Assembly (NCBI GenBank): GCA_964463245.1
Contig: CAYXBU010000028.1
Coordinates: 1-24,569 of the forward strand
Length of the DNA stretch: 24,569 bases
Reading direction: 5' to 3'
Origin: CAMEON01 sp964463245
GTDB taxonomy: Bacteria > Bacillota > Clostridia > Oscillospirales > CAG-272
Shown: positions 10,202 through 18,308 of the stretch, piece after piece
Numbering within the stretch: position 1 is the first letter of the stretch
Layout: every line of letters starts with the position of its first letter
The notes under the pieces: model-generated
The model's database searches: none
Seen by the model: only the letters and a program-made list of their open reading frames with translations
What the model was told of the DNA's origin: nothing
Program-made: the position numbers and the translations under genes

Positions 10202-10227
10202 GATAGGTAAGCTCCTTTACTTGTTTT

Positions 10228-10285
10228 TTTGCGGGGGAGAAACTTCTTGAAAGAAGTTTCTCCCCCGCGCCCCCGTTTCAAGAAC
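10228..10285. repeat. palindromic repeat-like element in front of fumC
   Basis: A 17-bp perfect inverted repeat (10231-10247 and 10252-10268, loop TGAA) with GCGGGGGAG/CTCCCCCGC at its ends. Next to it is GTTTCAAGAAC (10275-10285). Its core TTTCAAGAA (10276-10284) is the reverse complement of TTCTTGAAA at 10244-10252 inside the hairpin, so a second, exclusive pairing is possible. No T run follows the stem on either strand (on the - strand A bases follow), so it does not look like an ordinary terminator. Its outer sequences TTTTGCGGGGGAG and TTTCTCCCCCGCG recur exactly around the terminator at 23339-23373, which suggests a dispersed repeat family. Confidence 0.55.
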
Positions 10286-10330
10286 TTTTAAACAGGCCGG
10301 ATCGGATGGAAACGGGGAATGGTATCATGA

Positions 10331-10852
10331 TCAAGCCTTAACGAGGACATCCTCGATCTCGCAGATGAAGAAGCGATGGTAGTCCTTGCGGGGATAGTTG
10401 GAAAACAGGGTGGGGTCGAGGAAGTTGCCCTCTCGAATGTCATCCTCGTAGAGCTTGCGCCCGATGATGACGGTGGAGGCCTCGGCGGGGTAGGGCACCG
10501 GGTCAGCTCCCGCGGTCATGACGGGGGTCAGCCCGGCGGCGGCAAACTTGTCCCCCTCCCGTCCGCTGTGCACGCCGCAATATTTCAGGGCGGCGCGGTA
10601 CTCATCGGGCAGGAAGGAAAATGACATCCGTGCCTCGCGGCAGGCCAGCGGATAGGTGAAGCGTTGCGGGCGGATGAAGCAGGTCAGCACCGGCTTGTTC
10701 CACAGTACCCCCACCGTGCCCCAGCTGGCGGTCATGGTGTTTGGAATACCGCTGTCGGGGTCGGCAACGGATATGAGCATCCATTCCTCCCCGATGCGGC
10801 GGATGAGGTCGCCCGACAGCGCGGACGTCCCGCGAGATTCAAAATGCGGCAT
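10331..10852 (-). CDS. flavin reductase-like FMN-binding protein
   Basis: Protein of 173 residues resembling the flavin reductase domain / flavoredoxin group, which binds FMN in a split-barrel fold and transfers electrons from NAD(P)H or another donor. Evidence is the N-terminal strand WMLISVADPDSGIPNTMTAS followed by WGTVGVLWNKPVLTCFIRPQRFTYPL, which matches the FMN-phosphate-binding order (T-[AMS]-S/W-x-x, then PP/KP and RP-x-R-x-T/S). The C-terminal GRKLYEDDIREGNFLD and ICEIEDVLV are also seen in clostridial members. AGGAGG lies nine bases before the ATG. The gene stands between the DUF2079 gene and fumC on the same strand, with a 129-base gap to fumC that holds the palindromic element. 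The physiological substrate is not predictable. Confidence 0.8.
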   Translation of the reverse strand: MPHFESRGTSALSGDLIRRIGEEWMLISVADPDSGIPNTMTASWGTVGVLWNKPVLTCFIRPQRFTYPLACREARMSFSFLPDEYRAALKYCGVHSGREGDKFAAAGLTPVMTAGADPVPYPAEASTVIIGRKLYEDDIREGNFLDPTLFSNYPRKDYHRFFICEIEDVLVKA

Positions 10853-10909
10853 AGCGGTTATCCTCCTATGATGAGCTTGTACTCCCAGTATAGTGGCGCG
10901 GGGGCGGAA

Positions 10910-12856
10910 TTATTCCGCCGGTGTGACCCGCCGCAGGATCAGGATAGTCTTCTGATATTGCTCAAATGCGGGGTCTTTCTCGTAGCCACAGGCGAGATAC
11001 ATATTGATGTTGTCGGTATTGTTGTAGCGTTGGTCGAACACGACATAGTCCACATCGTCATGGATGGGCACCTTCTGCCCGTTCACGGTCTTTGTGTTAT
11101 AGGTGACCTCGTACAGAACATCCCGATCATGGACGTGCGCCAGCAGCATGGAGGAGACGCACAGGGATGCATCTTCGGGGATCTCATCTAAGATCTCATC
11201 CATGTAGCGGTATGTGTCCTTGCCGTTCTCCCAGCGTTCCTGGTAGTAGGTCAACTTCGGCACCGCCGTGATGATATACAGGCAACAGCAGGCCGCCGCG
11301 CCAAAGGCCAACAGTCCCCGCCGCGTGGGAGCCTTCAGCTCCGGGATATTCTGGATCATGGCGTAGATCAGGAAGGCGGAGATGGCAAAGTGGTACTGGA
11401 AGCCAATGTCATACTGATACTGGTACATGGTCAGCAGGTTGAGAAGCCACGGGGTCAGGAGCAGCCAGCGGGAGGCCTTCTTGGTGCAGAACGGGATGAA
11501 GCCCACCGGCAGGATCATCTGGAACACATAGATGAATTTCTCCCACCCATTCTTGGATGTCGTGAACAGCTGGGTCAGCAGGTAGCCGGGGTTGACCAGA
11601 GCCGTGCGAAGGGCACCTAAGAGCCCGTCTTCCTTATCGACCATCAAATTGTTGAAGCGATTGACCATGGGTCCCGAGATGGAGGGGTTGGCGGTCACGC
11701 CCAGCTCGGCGTAGTAGGCCGCATAGTGCTCGCTGGTCCTGGTCAGGATGGTCATGGCAATGCCGAACCATATAAGAGCCATCCCTGCTAATATCCCGCC
11801 GTGCTTGAACTGCTTGCGGGAGAGGATCATGTAGAGGGCAAAGAGCACAAGGTAGACCGCCGCATCCTCCTTGACCATCAAGAGCAGGATGGCGCAGATA
11901 TACATCGGGAGGGTCTTTTTCGCTTCAAAGCACCAGAACAGCCAGAGCAGGATGGGAGCTAAGAAGAAGTTCTCGTGCATATCGTAGAAGCAGCTGCCTG
12001 CCAAGGCAGGGAAGAGGGAGTAGATAAGGCAGACCAGCATGGTCGCCTTGCCCCCCAATTTGTAGTGACGGCAGAGCAGGTATGCGGGGATAACGCCGCT
12101 TGCCACCACCACGGCCTGCGCGATCTGCAGGGTCAGAGGGGAGGGGAAGATGGCGTAGAACGGCAGGATCAGGTAGTAGATGGGGGACAGATGCACCACG
12201 AAGTGGGACAGGAGCACATTCCGCTCGCAGGTGATGAGCGGGAGACCCTCCTTCTTCATGTAGTGGAACATCTGACAGAACAGCCCGAAGTCAAAGTTGG
12301 GGGAGGAGAAGGTCATGTAGCGCAGACAGGTAAAGCCGGCGATCACGCCGCCGCCGATGAGGCCGCACACGGCGGCGGTGGCGATGACGGTGCGCTTGCC
12401 GGGCTTCCACTTGGCGAGCAGGTCGCAGTTCTTGTGCAGGAAGTAGGCCAAAAAGAGGGTGTACGCGACCAGGACAGCCAGCAAAAACAGGAATTGATTC
12501 TCTCCGCTGTAATCCGACAGCCACTTGACCACGCAGGCGGTCGCGCCCAGGAGAAGGAACCAGGAGTCGGTCTCGTACTTGGGCAGATATGCGGCGACCA
12601 CCGTCAGCAGGATAAAGGCGACCGCGATGCCGAAGAGGAGCAGGCTGTTCGAGACATCGGCTCCGAACAGCTTGAGGTCGGTAAAGAGGATGTCGGCACC
12701 GTCCTCGGCGGTCTTTCCGTCGAGCAGGATCAGTATGGCCATGATACACCAGGAGGCGATCACGCGGCAGATGGTCTTCTCCCATGTAAAAGCCTGTTTG
12801 ATGCGCGCATCCAACCCATCGCCCTTCACACCCGGAGCCTTTTTTTGTTGATTCAT
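10910..12856 (-). CDS. DUF2079 multi-pass membrane protein (GT-C-like)
   Basis: Integral membrane protein of 648 residues with roughly 12 or more hydrophobic segments. DUF2079 proteins look like GT-C glycosyltransferases, which use lipid-linked sugars on the outer face of the membrane; a reaction has not been established. Visible marks are FSSPNFDFGLFCQMFHYMKK with D189 at the GT-C-like acidic position, SHFVVHLSPIYYLILPFY with H218 and H222, and TLQIAQAVVVASGVIPAYLL. A soluble stretch of about 110 residues at the C-terminus (after the helix near 525-540) contains VDYVVFDQRYNNTDNIN, also usual in this family. Its start overlaps the ppa stop (ATGA), and AAAGGAG precedes it with good spacing, so it is coupled to ppa. 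Its substrate is unknown; a role in cell-envelope glycan is possible. Confidence 0.8.
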   Translation of the reverse strand: MNQQKKAPGVKGDGLDARIKQAFTWEKTICRVIASWCIMAILILLDGKTAEDGADILFTDLKLFGADVSNSLLLFGIAVAFILLTVVAAYLPKYETDSWFLLLGATACVVKWLSDYSGENQFLFLLAVLVAYTLFLAYFLHKNCDLLAKWKPGKRTVIATAAVCGLIGGGVIAGFTCLRYMTFSSPNFDFGLFCQMFHYMKKEGLPLITCERNVLLSHFVVHLSPIYYLILPFYAIFPSPLTLQIAQAVVVASGVIPAYLLCRHYKLGGKATMLVCLIYSLFPALAGSCFYDMHENFFLAPILLWLFWCFEAKKTLPMYICAILLLMVKEDAAVYLVLFALYMILSRKQFKHGGILAGMALIWFGIAMTILTRTSEHYAAYYAELGVTANPSISGPMVNRFNNLMVDKEDGLLGALRTALVNPGYLLTQLFTTSKNGWEKFIYVFQMILPVGFIPFCTKKASRWLLLTPWLLNLLTMYQYQYDIGFQYHFAISAFLIYAMIQNIPELKAPTRRGLLAFGAAACCCLYIITAVPKLTYYQERWENGKDTYRYMDEILDEIPEDASLCVSSMLLAHVHDRDVLYEVTYNTKTVNGQKVPIHDDVDYVVFDQRYNNTDNINMYLACGYEKDPAFEQYQKTILILRRVTPAE

Positions 12857-13404
12857 GCCTGCGTGGCTCCTTTCCGATCTCCAAAGGTCACATCGTAGGC
12901 GTGGATGGCCTCGCGGATGATCTCGATCGCCTCATCACGGGTGAACATCTCGCGGACGGCCGTCTGCTTGTTCTCCAGCTGCTTGTACACCGTGAAGAAG
13001 TGCCGTATCTCGGCGAAGACGTGCTCCGGCAGCTCGTCCATGGACTGCACCCCCGTATAGGTCGGGTCGGAGAAGGGAACGGCAATGATCTTGTCGTCCA
13101 GCTTGCCGCCGTCGATCATGCGCATGGCACCGATGGGGGTGACCTGCACCAGCGTCAGGGGGTAGAGCGGCTCGGTGCAGAGCACCAGCACATCCAGCGG
13201 GTCGCCGTCGTCGGCGTAGGTGCGCGGGATGAAGCCGTAATTGGCGGGGTAGTGGGTCGCGGTGTAGAGCACGCGATCCAGACGGACAAAGCCGGTCTTC
13301 TTGTCCAGCTCATACTTGCAGGAGCTTCCCTTGGGGATCTCCACGACGGCGGTAAAGTCGGTCGGGGTGATCTCGGCGGGATCAAAATCATGCCAGATAT
13401 TCAT
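12853..13404 (-). CDS. ppa: soluble family I inorganic pyrophosphatase
   Basis: Hydrolyses pyrophosphate to two phosphates in the cytoplasm and so drives biosynthetic reactions. The 183-residue length is normal for bacterial family I enzymes. The family signature DGDPLDV (66-72, DxDPxD) is present. So are the other active-site segments: VVEIPKGSSCKYELD (E22, K25 and K30 region), YPANYGFIPRTYADD, and KLDDKIIAV with its DDK metal ligands. The C-terminal HFFTVYKQLENK carries the usual Y and K residues. AAGGAGG lies six bases before the ATG, and the gene starts 11 bases after the obgE stop. It overlaps the DUF2079 gene by four bases. The clustering of ppa with GTPases that act on ribosomes may reflect growth-linked expression. 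Confidence 0.95.
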   Translation of the reverse strand: MNIWHDFDPAEITPTDFTAVVEIPKGSSCKYELDKKTGFVRLDRVLYTATHYPANYGFIPRTYADDGDPLDVLVLCTEPLYPLTLVQVTPIGAMRMIDGGKLDDKIIAVPFSDPTYTGVQSMDELPEHVFAEIRHFFTVYKQLENKQTAVREMFTRDEAIEIIREAIHAYDVTFGDRKGATQA

Positions 13405-13415
13405 GGATAGCCTCC

Positions 13416-14705
13416 TTACTTGACATAATCAAACTCAAAGTCGTAAATGGAAACGGTATCCCCATCCTTACAGCCCCGCTCCTCCAGCATCTCGAACACA
13501 CCGCTGGATTGCAGGACGCGCTGGAAGTAGTTGAGGGACTCGTAGTCGTCGAAGTTGATGCGCCCCATGAGGTTGTAGATCCAGTCGCCCTCCACATAGA
13601 AGGTGCGGTTCTCTTGACGGATGACGGTGTCCTTGACCCCCGCCGCGACCTTCTCGACCGTGTCGGACTCGACCTCGCTCTCGTAAATCATGACAGGCGG
13701 GAGCAGCTTCAGCCGCTCGTACACGCGGTGGATCATGTCCTGTATGCCCTCGTGGGTCGCGGCCGATACATACAGCATCTCCCAACCGTTCTCGTCCACG
13801 AAGTCCTCAAAGGCGCGGGTGTCCACCACCGACTCGTCCAGTGCATCGCACTTGTTGGCGATGATGATCTGGGGACGGCTTGCCAGCGCGGGGGAGTATT
13901 TCTCCAGCTCGCGATTGATGTTCTTGACATCCTCGATCGGATCCCGCCCCTCAAAGCAGGAGATGTCCACCACATGGAGCAGGAGACGACACCGATCCAC
14001 ATGGCGCAGGAAGTCATGCCCCAGTCCCGCACCCTCGGCGGCACCATCGATCAGTCCGGGAATGTCGGCGGCCACGAAGCCCTTGCCGCCGTCGATCTGT
14101 ACGACCCCCAGATTGGGGGACAGGGTAGTGAAGTGGTAGGCGGCGATCTTGGGTCGTGCCGCGCTGATGGCGGCCAGCAGGGAGGACTTGCCCACGCTGG
14201 GGTAGCCGATCAGCCCCACATCGGCGATGACCTTCAGCTCCAGCGCGACCTCGCGCTCCTCGCCCCGCGTGCCGTTCTTGGCGAACTGTGGAGCCTGACG
14301 GGTCGGGGTGGCGAAATGCTTGTTTCCCCAACCGCCGCGCCCGCCGCGACAGCAGACATAGTCGGCACCGTCGTTCTCGGACATATCATGGATGATGCGC
14401 CCGCTCTCGGCCTCCTTGATGAGGGTACCTGCGGGCACCGTCAGCACGAGGTCCTCTGCGTTGGCACCGTGGAACTTCTCCCCGGAGCCGTCCCCGCCAT
14501 TCTGGGCGATAAAGCGATGCTTGAAGCGGTAGGCCAGCAGGGTGTTGGCGTTCGGATCCACGCGGAACACGACATTGCCGCCGTTACCGCCGTCCCCCCC
14601 GGAGGGACCGCCGTGGGAGATGTACTTCTCCCGATGGAAGGCGATGGCACCGTTGCCGCCGTCTCCCGCCTTGACATATAATTTCACATGATCAAAAAAG
14701 TTCAT
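13416..14705 (-). CDS. obgE: Obg-family ribosome assembly GTPase
   Basis: Essential GTPase that binds the large ribosomal subunit and the stringent-response alarmone ppGpp. Three domains are visible in 429 residues. The first is the glycine-rich Obg fold (1-158, with GDGGNGAIAFHREKY and GGPSGGDGGNGGNV). The second is the G domain from 159 to about 335, with GYPSVGKS at 167-174, DIPGLIDGA as the G3 region and NKCD as G4. The third is a C-terminal OCT domain (about 350-429) as found in Gram-positive Obg. AGAGGAAG precedes the ATG. The gene begins 15 bases after der and is followed 11 bases later by ppa, so all three are very likely co-transcribed. Nothing essential is missing. Confidence 0.97.
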   Translation of the reverse strand: MNFFDHVKLYVKAGDGGNGAIAFHREKYISHGGPSGGDGGNGGNVVFRVDPNANTLLAYRFKHRFIAQNGGDGSGEKFHGANAEDLVLTVPAGTLIKEAESGRIIHDMSENDGADYVCCRGGRGGWGNKHFATPTRQAPQFAKNGTRGEEREVALELKVIADVGLIGYPSVGKSSLLAAISAARPKIAAYHFTTLSPNLGVVQIDGGKGFVAADIPGLIDGAAEGAGLGHDFLRHVDRCRLLLHVVDISCFEGRDPIEDVKNINRELEKYSPALASRPQIIIANKCDALDESVVDTRAFEDFVDENGWEMLYVSAATHEGIQDMIHRVYERLKLLPPVMIYESEVESDTVEKVAAGVKDTVIRQENRTFYVEGDWIYNLMGRINFDDYESLNYFQRVLQSSGVFEMLEERGCKDGDTVSIYDFEFDYVK

Positions 14706-14720
14706 AGGTTGCTTCCTCTC

Positions 14721-16094
14721 TTACTCCTCACGGCTCTTTCCCTGGCCGGGACGGCGTACCTGAATGTCCGGATCCTCGCCCTTCTGCTTGATGACCAGCA
14801 CGATGGGTGTCCCGGCAAAGCCGTAGGCGGTACGCAGGCAATTCTCGATATATCGCTGATAGGAGAAGTGGAACAGAGCCGCATCGTTGCAGAACAGAAC
14901 GAAGGTGGGCGGTGCCACCGAGGATTGGGTCATGTAGTAGATCTTGAGCCGCTTGCCCTTGTCGGTGGGCGGCTGGACTCGCATCATGGCCTCGCCCAGC
15001 ACATCGTTCAGAGCACCCGTGGTGATACGGCGATTGGACTGCTCGTAGACCGACAGGATCAGGTCATACAGCCCCTGGGTGCGCTGTCCCGTCTTGACCG
15101 AAATGAACAGGATGGGGGCGTAGGGCATATAGGCCAGCGAGGTACGGATGCGATCCGTGAACTCCTTGACGGTGTTGTTGTCCTTCTCGACCAAGTCCCA
15201 CTTGTTGACCACGATGATGGTCGCCTTGCCGGCCTCATGGGCGATCCCGGCGATCTTCTCGTCCTGCTCGGTGATACCGACCGAGGCATCGATCAGCAAC
15301 AGGCACACGTCTGCCCGCTCGACCGCCATGTGTGCCCGCAGGACGGAATACTTTTCCACCTGGTCGCCGATGCGGGAGGAGCGGCGAATGCCCGCCGTGT
15401 CGATGAAGGTAAAGACCCCCTTGTCCGAGACCATGCGGGTGTCCACGGCATCCCGCGTGGTGCCCGCGATATCCGAGACGATCATACGGTTCTCGCCTAA
15501 GAATCGGTTGATCAGCGAGGATTTCCCCGCGTTGGGCTTGCCGATGACGGCCACGCGGATACCGGCCTCGTCCTCGCCGTTGTCCTCCCAGTCCGCCAGC
15601 TTGTCTGCACAGGCATCCAGCAGGTCGCCCGTGCCGGTGCCGTGGATGGAGGAGACCGCGATGGGGTCTTGATCAAAGCCCAGCTCGTAGAACTCGTAGT
15701 ACTCGTAGGGCACGTCTCCTGTCCTGTCGCACTTGTTGACGGCGGGGACGATGGGCTTGCCGCTCTTCTGGAGCATGACCGCAATGTCTCGATCCGCGGC
15801 GGTCAGACCCGCGTGAACATCGCAGAGAAAGACGATCACGTCTGCATCATCAATGGCGATCTGCGCCTGCACCTTCATCTGGGACAGGATGATGTCATCG
15901 GTCTTTGGCTCGATACCGCCCGTGTCGATGACGATCATCTGGCGGCCGCGCCACTCGGTCTCGCCGTAGATGCGGTCGCGGGTCACGCCGGGAGTGTCCT
16001 CCACGATGGCGCGCCGCTCCCCGATGAGCTTGTTAAAGAGGGTGGATTTGCCCACGTTGGGGCGACCCACGATGGCAATGATAGGCTTTGACAT
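14721..16094 (-). CDS. der: tandem-domain ribosome biogenesis GTPase Der
   Basis: GTPase with two G domains in a row that helps mature the 50S ribosomal subunit. In 457 residues the first G domain has GRPNVGKS (10-17), DTGG (57-60) and NKCD (120-123). The second has GKPNAGKS (185-192), DTAGIRR and NKWD. A KH-like domain follows, with YYMTQSSVAPPTFVLFCN and YIENCLRTAYGFAGTPI. The basic C-terminal tail ends GQGKSREE. AAAGGAA lies eight bases before the ATG. Upstream is the DUF512 gene (24 bases between them), an arrangement common in Clostridia, and obgE follows after 15 bases. Confidence 0.97.
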   Translation of the reverse strand: MSKPIIAIVGRPNVGKSTLFNKLIGERRAIVEDTPGVTRDRIYGETEWRGRQMIVIDTGGIEPKTDDIILSQMKVQAQIAIDDADVIVFLCDVHAGLTAADRDIAVMLQKSGKPIVPAVNKCDRTGDVPYEYYEFYELGFDQDPIAVSSIHGTGTGDLLDACADKLADWEDNGEDEAGIRVAVIGKPNAGKSSLINRFLGENRMIVSDIAGTTRDAVDTRMVSDKGVFTFIDTAGIRRSSRIGDQVEKYSVLRAHMAVERADVCLLLIDASVGITEQDEKIAGIAHEAGKATIIVVNKWDLVEKDNNTVKEFTDRIRTSLAYMPYAPILFISVKTGQRTQGLYDLILSVYEQSNRRITTGALNDVLGEAMMRVQPPTDKGKRLKIYYMTQSSVAPPTFVLFCNDAALFHFSYQRYIENCLRTAYGFAGTPIVLVIKQKGEDPDIQVRRPGQGKSREE

Positions 16095-16118
16095 GGTGTT
16101 ATTTCCTTTCGATCAGGG

Positions 16119-17459
16119 TTATTCAAGTCCCAGCATCTGACGGAGCAGGGTCGCGCCGTCATTCTTAGCCGGTGTGATTGGAACATTCAGCAGTGCGGAG
16201 AGCTGATCCGGTGTCATGTCGTCGAGGAACATGGCCTCGTCGGCGCGCAGGGTGTTCTCCGGGATGAGCAGCTCCTCGCCCAGTTCCTGCCCGGTCAGCT
16301 GCTCGGACATATCTCGACCGGTCAGCAGACCTGCGACCGTGATGGTCTCGCCGAAGAAGTGGTTGATGATCTCATAGACCCGTATCTCCAAGCCCTCGAC
16401 GGCAGCCTCCAGCCGTGCCGCCAGAGCCTTGATGGTGGGGTAGGCGGCGACCCCGGTGCAGACGGATATGTGTCGTTCAAAGGGAAGACCTGCCGCCTCT
16501 CGCGCCGTGCGGAATTCGGTCACGTCCTCGTCCAAGAAGGCCATCTCCCGCTCAAAGTCGGAGACCAGCGAGGTGATCATACCGACTCCGTTCTCCAGCT
16601 GGGCGAACTCCTCGTAGTAGTCCTCGCCGGGCAGGGGACGACCGGCCGTCAGGTACAGCTCGTCCGCGCAGAAGAACTTGCGGGAGCCGGTCTCGGCGCG
16701 GCATACGGCGGCGAAGGCATCCACTTGATCAATGATGCGACCTGCCTCCTCGGCGGTATATGGCTCCAGCGGGAAGAGCTTCTGGCGGTAGCGGGTCAGA
16801 CCCGCCGGGACGATGGATACGCTCTCCAACGCCTCCCCCAGTGCGTACAGGTCACGCATGGAGCGATCCAACTCCTCGCCGTCGTTGATGCCGCGACAGA
16901 GCACCAGCTGACCACAGAGGGTGATCCCCGCCGAGGCCAGGCGCGGCAGGTAATCCAGTACCTGCCCGGCGCGCTTGTTGTGCATCATCTTGACCCGCAA
17001 CTCGGGATTTGTTGTGTGTACCGATACGTTGATGGGAGAGATGTGCATATCCATGATGCGTTGCACATCCCGATCCCGCAGGTTGGTCATGGTGATGAAG
17101 TTGCCGTGCAGGAAGGACAGGCGGGAATCATCATCCTTGAAGTACAGTGTCTCCCGCATACCCTTTGGCAGCTGGTCGATGAAGCAGAAGATGCACTTGT
17201 TCTCGCAGGAGTGCTTCCTGTCCATCAGCGGAGTCTCAAAATCCAGCCCGATGTCGTCATATTCCCGCTTGTGGATGACCACCTCCAGGGGCTGTCCGTC
17301 CCGCAGGAGCCCGACCCGAACCTCGGTGTCGGCTAAGAAAAAGCGGTAATCCAGTACGTCGGCGATCTCTTTTCCGTTGATGGAGCACAGGATGTCTCCC
17401 GTGCGCACACCGTGGCGGTCGGCGCGACTCCCCGGCGTTACCTCTTTTATTGTGACCAT
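16119..17459 (-). CDS. PDZ/DUF512 protein with a radical-SAM-like CX3CX2C motif
   Basis: Cytoplasmic protein of 446 residues of unknown function, related to a group annotated as FeS oxidoreductases. Residues 1-65 form a PDZ-like domain (VTPGSRADRHGVRTGDILCSINGKEI). C85, C89 and C92 in CENKCIFC make a CX3CX2C motif like that of radical SAM enzymes. The next segments, FIDQLPKGMRETLYFKDDD and HGNFITMTNL, are typical of the DUF512 group. NVSVHTTNPELR and GQLVLCRGINDG fit the strands of a radical SAM-like barrel. The C-terminal DUF512 part includes VCTGVAAYP and TVAGLLTGRD. The conserved position just upstream of der suggests a role near ribosome or RNA biology, an inference from context only. It is the first gene behind the promoter at 17499-17527. 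Confidence 0.85.
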   Translation of the reverse strand: MVTIKEVTPGSRADRHGVRTGDILCSINGKEIADVLDYRFFLADTEVRVGLLRDGQPLEVVIHKREYDDIGLDFETPLMDRKHSCENKCIFCFIDQLPKGMRETLYFKDDDSRLSFLHGNFITMTNLRDRDVQRIMDMHISPINVSVHTTNPELRVKMMHNKRAGQVLDYLPRLASAGITLCGQLVLCRGINDGEELDRSMRDLYALGEALESVSIVPAGLTRYRQKLFPLEPYTAEEAGRIIDQVDAFAAVCRAETGSRKFFCADELYLTAGRPLPGEDYYEEFAQLENGVGMITSLVSDFEREMAFLDEDVTEFRTAREAAGLPFERHISVCTGVAAYPTIKALAARLEAAVEGLEIRVYEIINHFFGETITVAGLLTGRDMSEQLTGQELGEELLIPENTLRADEAMFLDDMTPDQLSALLNVPITPAKNDGATLLRQMLGLE

Positions 17460-17498
17460 GCGGTTGCGATCCCCCTGTGCATAACTTTACAGTCTATT

Positions 17499-17527
17499 AT
17501 TATACCACAAACCGGAGGATATGTCAA
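17499..17527 (-). promoter_or_regulatory. consensus sigma-A promoter for the DUF512-der-obgE-ppa operon
   Basis: On the - strand, TTGACA (17527-17522) and TATAAT (17504-17499) are separated by exactly 17 bases, a perfect match to the consensus. A transcript would begin near 17492, about 33 bases before the DUF512 start codon at 17459. AGGGGG in that short leader is the likely ribosome binding site. This would be a strong housekeeping promoter. Confidence 0.9.
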
Positions 17528-17580
17528 ATGTTTTTTTCGGGGACGGTATGTTTCGTTGCAGGATACGCCCTTTCTCGCTC

Positions 17581-17609
17581 TTGACTTTTTGGGCAAACTA
17601 TGCTACAAT
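17581..17609 (+). promoter_or_regulatory. sigma-A promoter for greA
   Basis: TTGACT (17581-17586) and TACAAT (17604-17609) are 17 bases apart, one mismatch from consensus in each box. It points away from the promoter at 17499-17527, so the two form a divergent pair whose -35 boxes are about 53 bases apart. The predicted leader is about 55 bases to the ATG at 17671. Confidence 0.85.
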
Positions 17610-17670
17610 ACAGACAGGATCAGGGATGCCGCCGCATCCCCGCATTTTTTCGAGCGGAAGGAGCACGGAT

Positions 17671-18171
17671 ATGAGCAACGAGATGACACAGGTGGATATC
17701 GACCAGCTGAGAAAGGAGCTGGCAGAGCGGCAGGCGCGGGTGCCGGCACTGCGAGACGAGGTCAAGCGCACCAAGGAGTACGGCGACCTCTCCGAGAACG
17801 ATGAGTACCGCTGTGCCAAGCGGGAATACAACCGCAACAAGAGCCGTATGCGCTACTTAGAGCGTACACTGGAGCACGCGGTGGTCATCCGCGTGGATTC
17901 GGCCGAGGATGAGGTCGGACTGTTCGACTGGGTGGACATCTTCTACCCGGAGGACGACGAGACTCGCACGGTACGACTGGTCACCTCCTTGCGTAACGAC
18001 GTGCTGACCGACAACATCTCCAAGGATTCCCCCTTCGGGCGGGCATTGCTGGGGCGCAAGGTGGGGCAGACCGTGACAGTCCGAGTCAACGACACGGTCA
18101 GTTATCCCGTCAAGATATTGAAGATACGCAAGGGGCAGGACGACCCCGACCTGCCGATCTCGTCCTTTTGA
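17671..18171 (+). CDS. greA: transcription elongation factor GreA
   Basis: Factor that enters the RNA polymerase secondary channel and stimulates cleavage of backtracked transcripts. The 166 residues have the GreA/GreB layout. An N-terminal coiled coil (about 8-75) has its acidic tip GDLSENDEY, with the D and E residues that coordinate Mg2+ at the active site. A C-terminal FKBP-like domain has SPFGRALLGRKVGQTVTV and YPVKILKI. The frame is open upstream to 17521, but AAGGAG at 17658-17663 and the family N-terminus select the ATG at 17671. The acidic-tip motif has D where most proteins have A (SENAEY), a mild change. The gene has its own promoter and a terminator right after it. Confidence 0.93.
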   Translation: MSNEMTQVDIDQLRKELAERQARVPALRDEVKRTKEYGDLSENDEYRCAKREYNRNKSRMRYLERTLEHAVVIRVDSAEDEVGLFDWVDIFYPEDDETRTVRLVTSLRNDVLTDNISKDSPFGRALLGRKVGQTVTVRVNDTVSYPVKILKIRKGQDDPDLPISSF

Positions 18172-18177
18172 GAAGAT

Positions 18178-18210
18178 GCCGCATGGGCTTTGCCCGTGCG
18201 GCTTTCTTCT
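18178..18210 (+). terminator. intrinsic terminator after greA
   Basis: An 11-bp stem, GCCGCATGGGC with GCCCGTGCGGC (one G-T wobble), and a TTT loop, followed by TTTCTTCT. It starts six bases after the greA stop codon and separates greA from the next operon. Confidence 0.9.
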
Positions 18211-18273
18211 GCCGCCGTGGTGATCCTTTACCGATATGTCACAGAAAAGTAACAAATAAATGATCTCTTTTGG

Positions 18274-18302
18274 TTGACGAACCAGTGGTTTGGTGCTATA
18301 AT
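18274..18302 (+). promoter_or_regulatory. sigma-A promoter for the Na+ decarboxylase operon
   Basis: TTGACG (18274-18279) and TATAAT (18297-18302) are 17 bases apart, one mismatch in the -35 box and none in the -10 box. A second TATAAT lies at 18307-18312, but without a clear -35 at the right distance. A transcript would start near 18309. Confidence 0.88.
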
Positions 18303-18308
18303 TTGTTA

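Noticed and set aside
10858..10910. TATACT on the - strand upstream of the flavin reductase gene as a promoter
   Set aside because: No convincing -35 box lies 16-18 bases upstream.
10903..10919. GGCGGAAT/ATTCCGCC palindrome over the stop of the DUF2079 gene
   Set aside because: The usable stem is only about six pairs and no T run follows on the - strand, so I do not call it a terminator.
13509..14681. Open frame of 390 codons on the + strand across obgE
   Set aside because: Shadow of a complete obgE gene; no recognisable domain.
17521..17670. 50-codon N-terminal extension of greA
   Set aside because: It would run through the greA promoter, and the internal ATG has the right ribosome binding site and family start.
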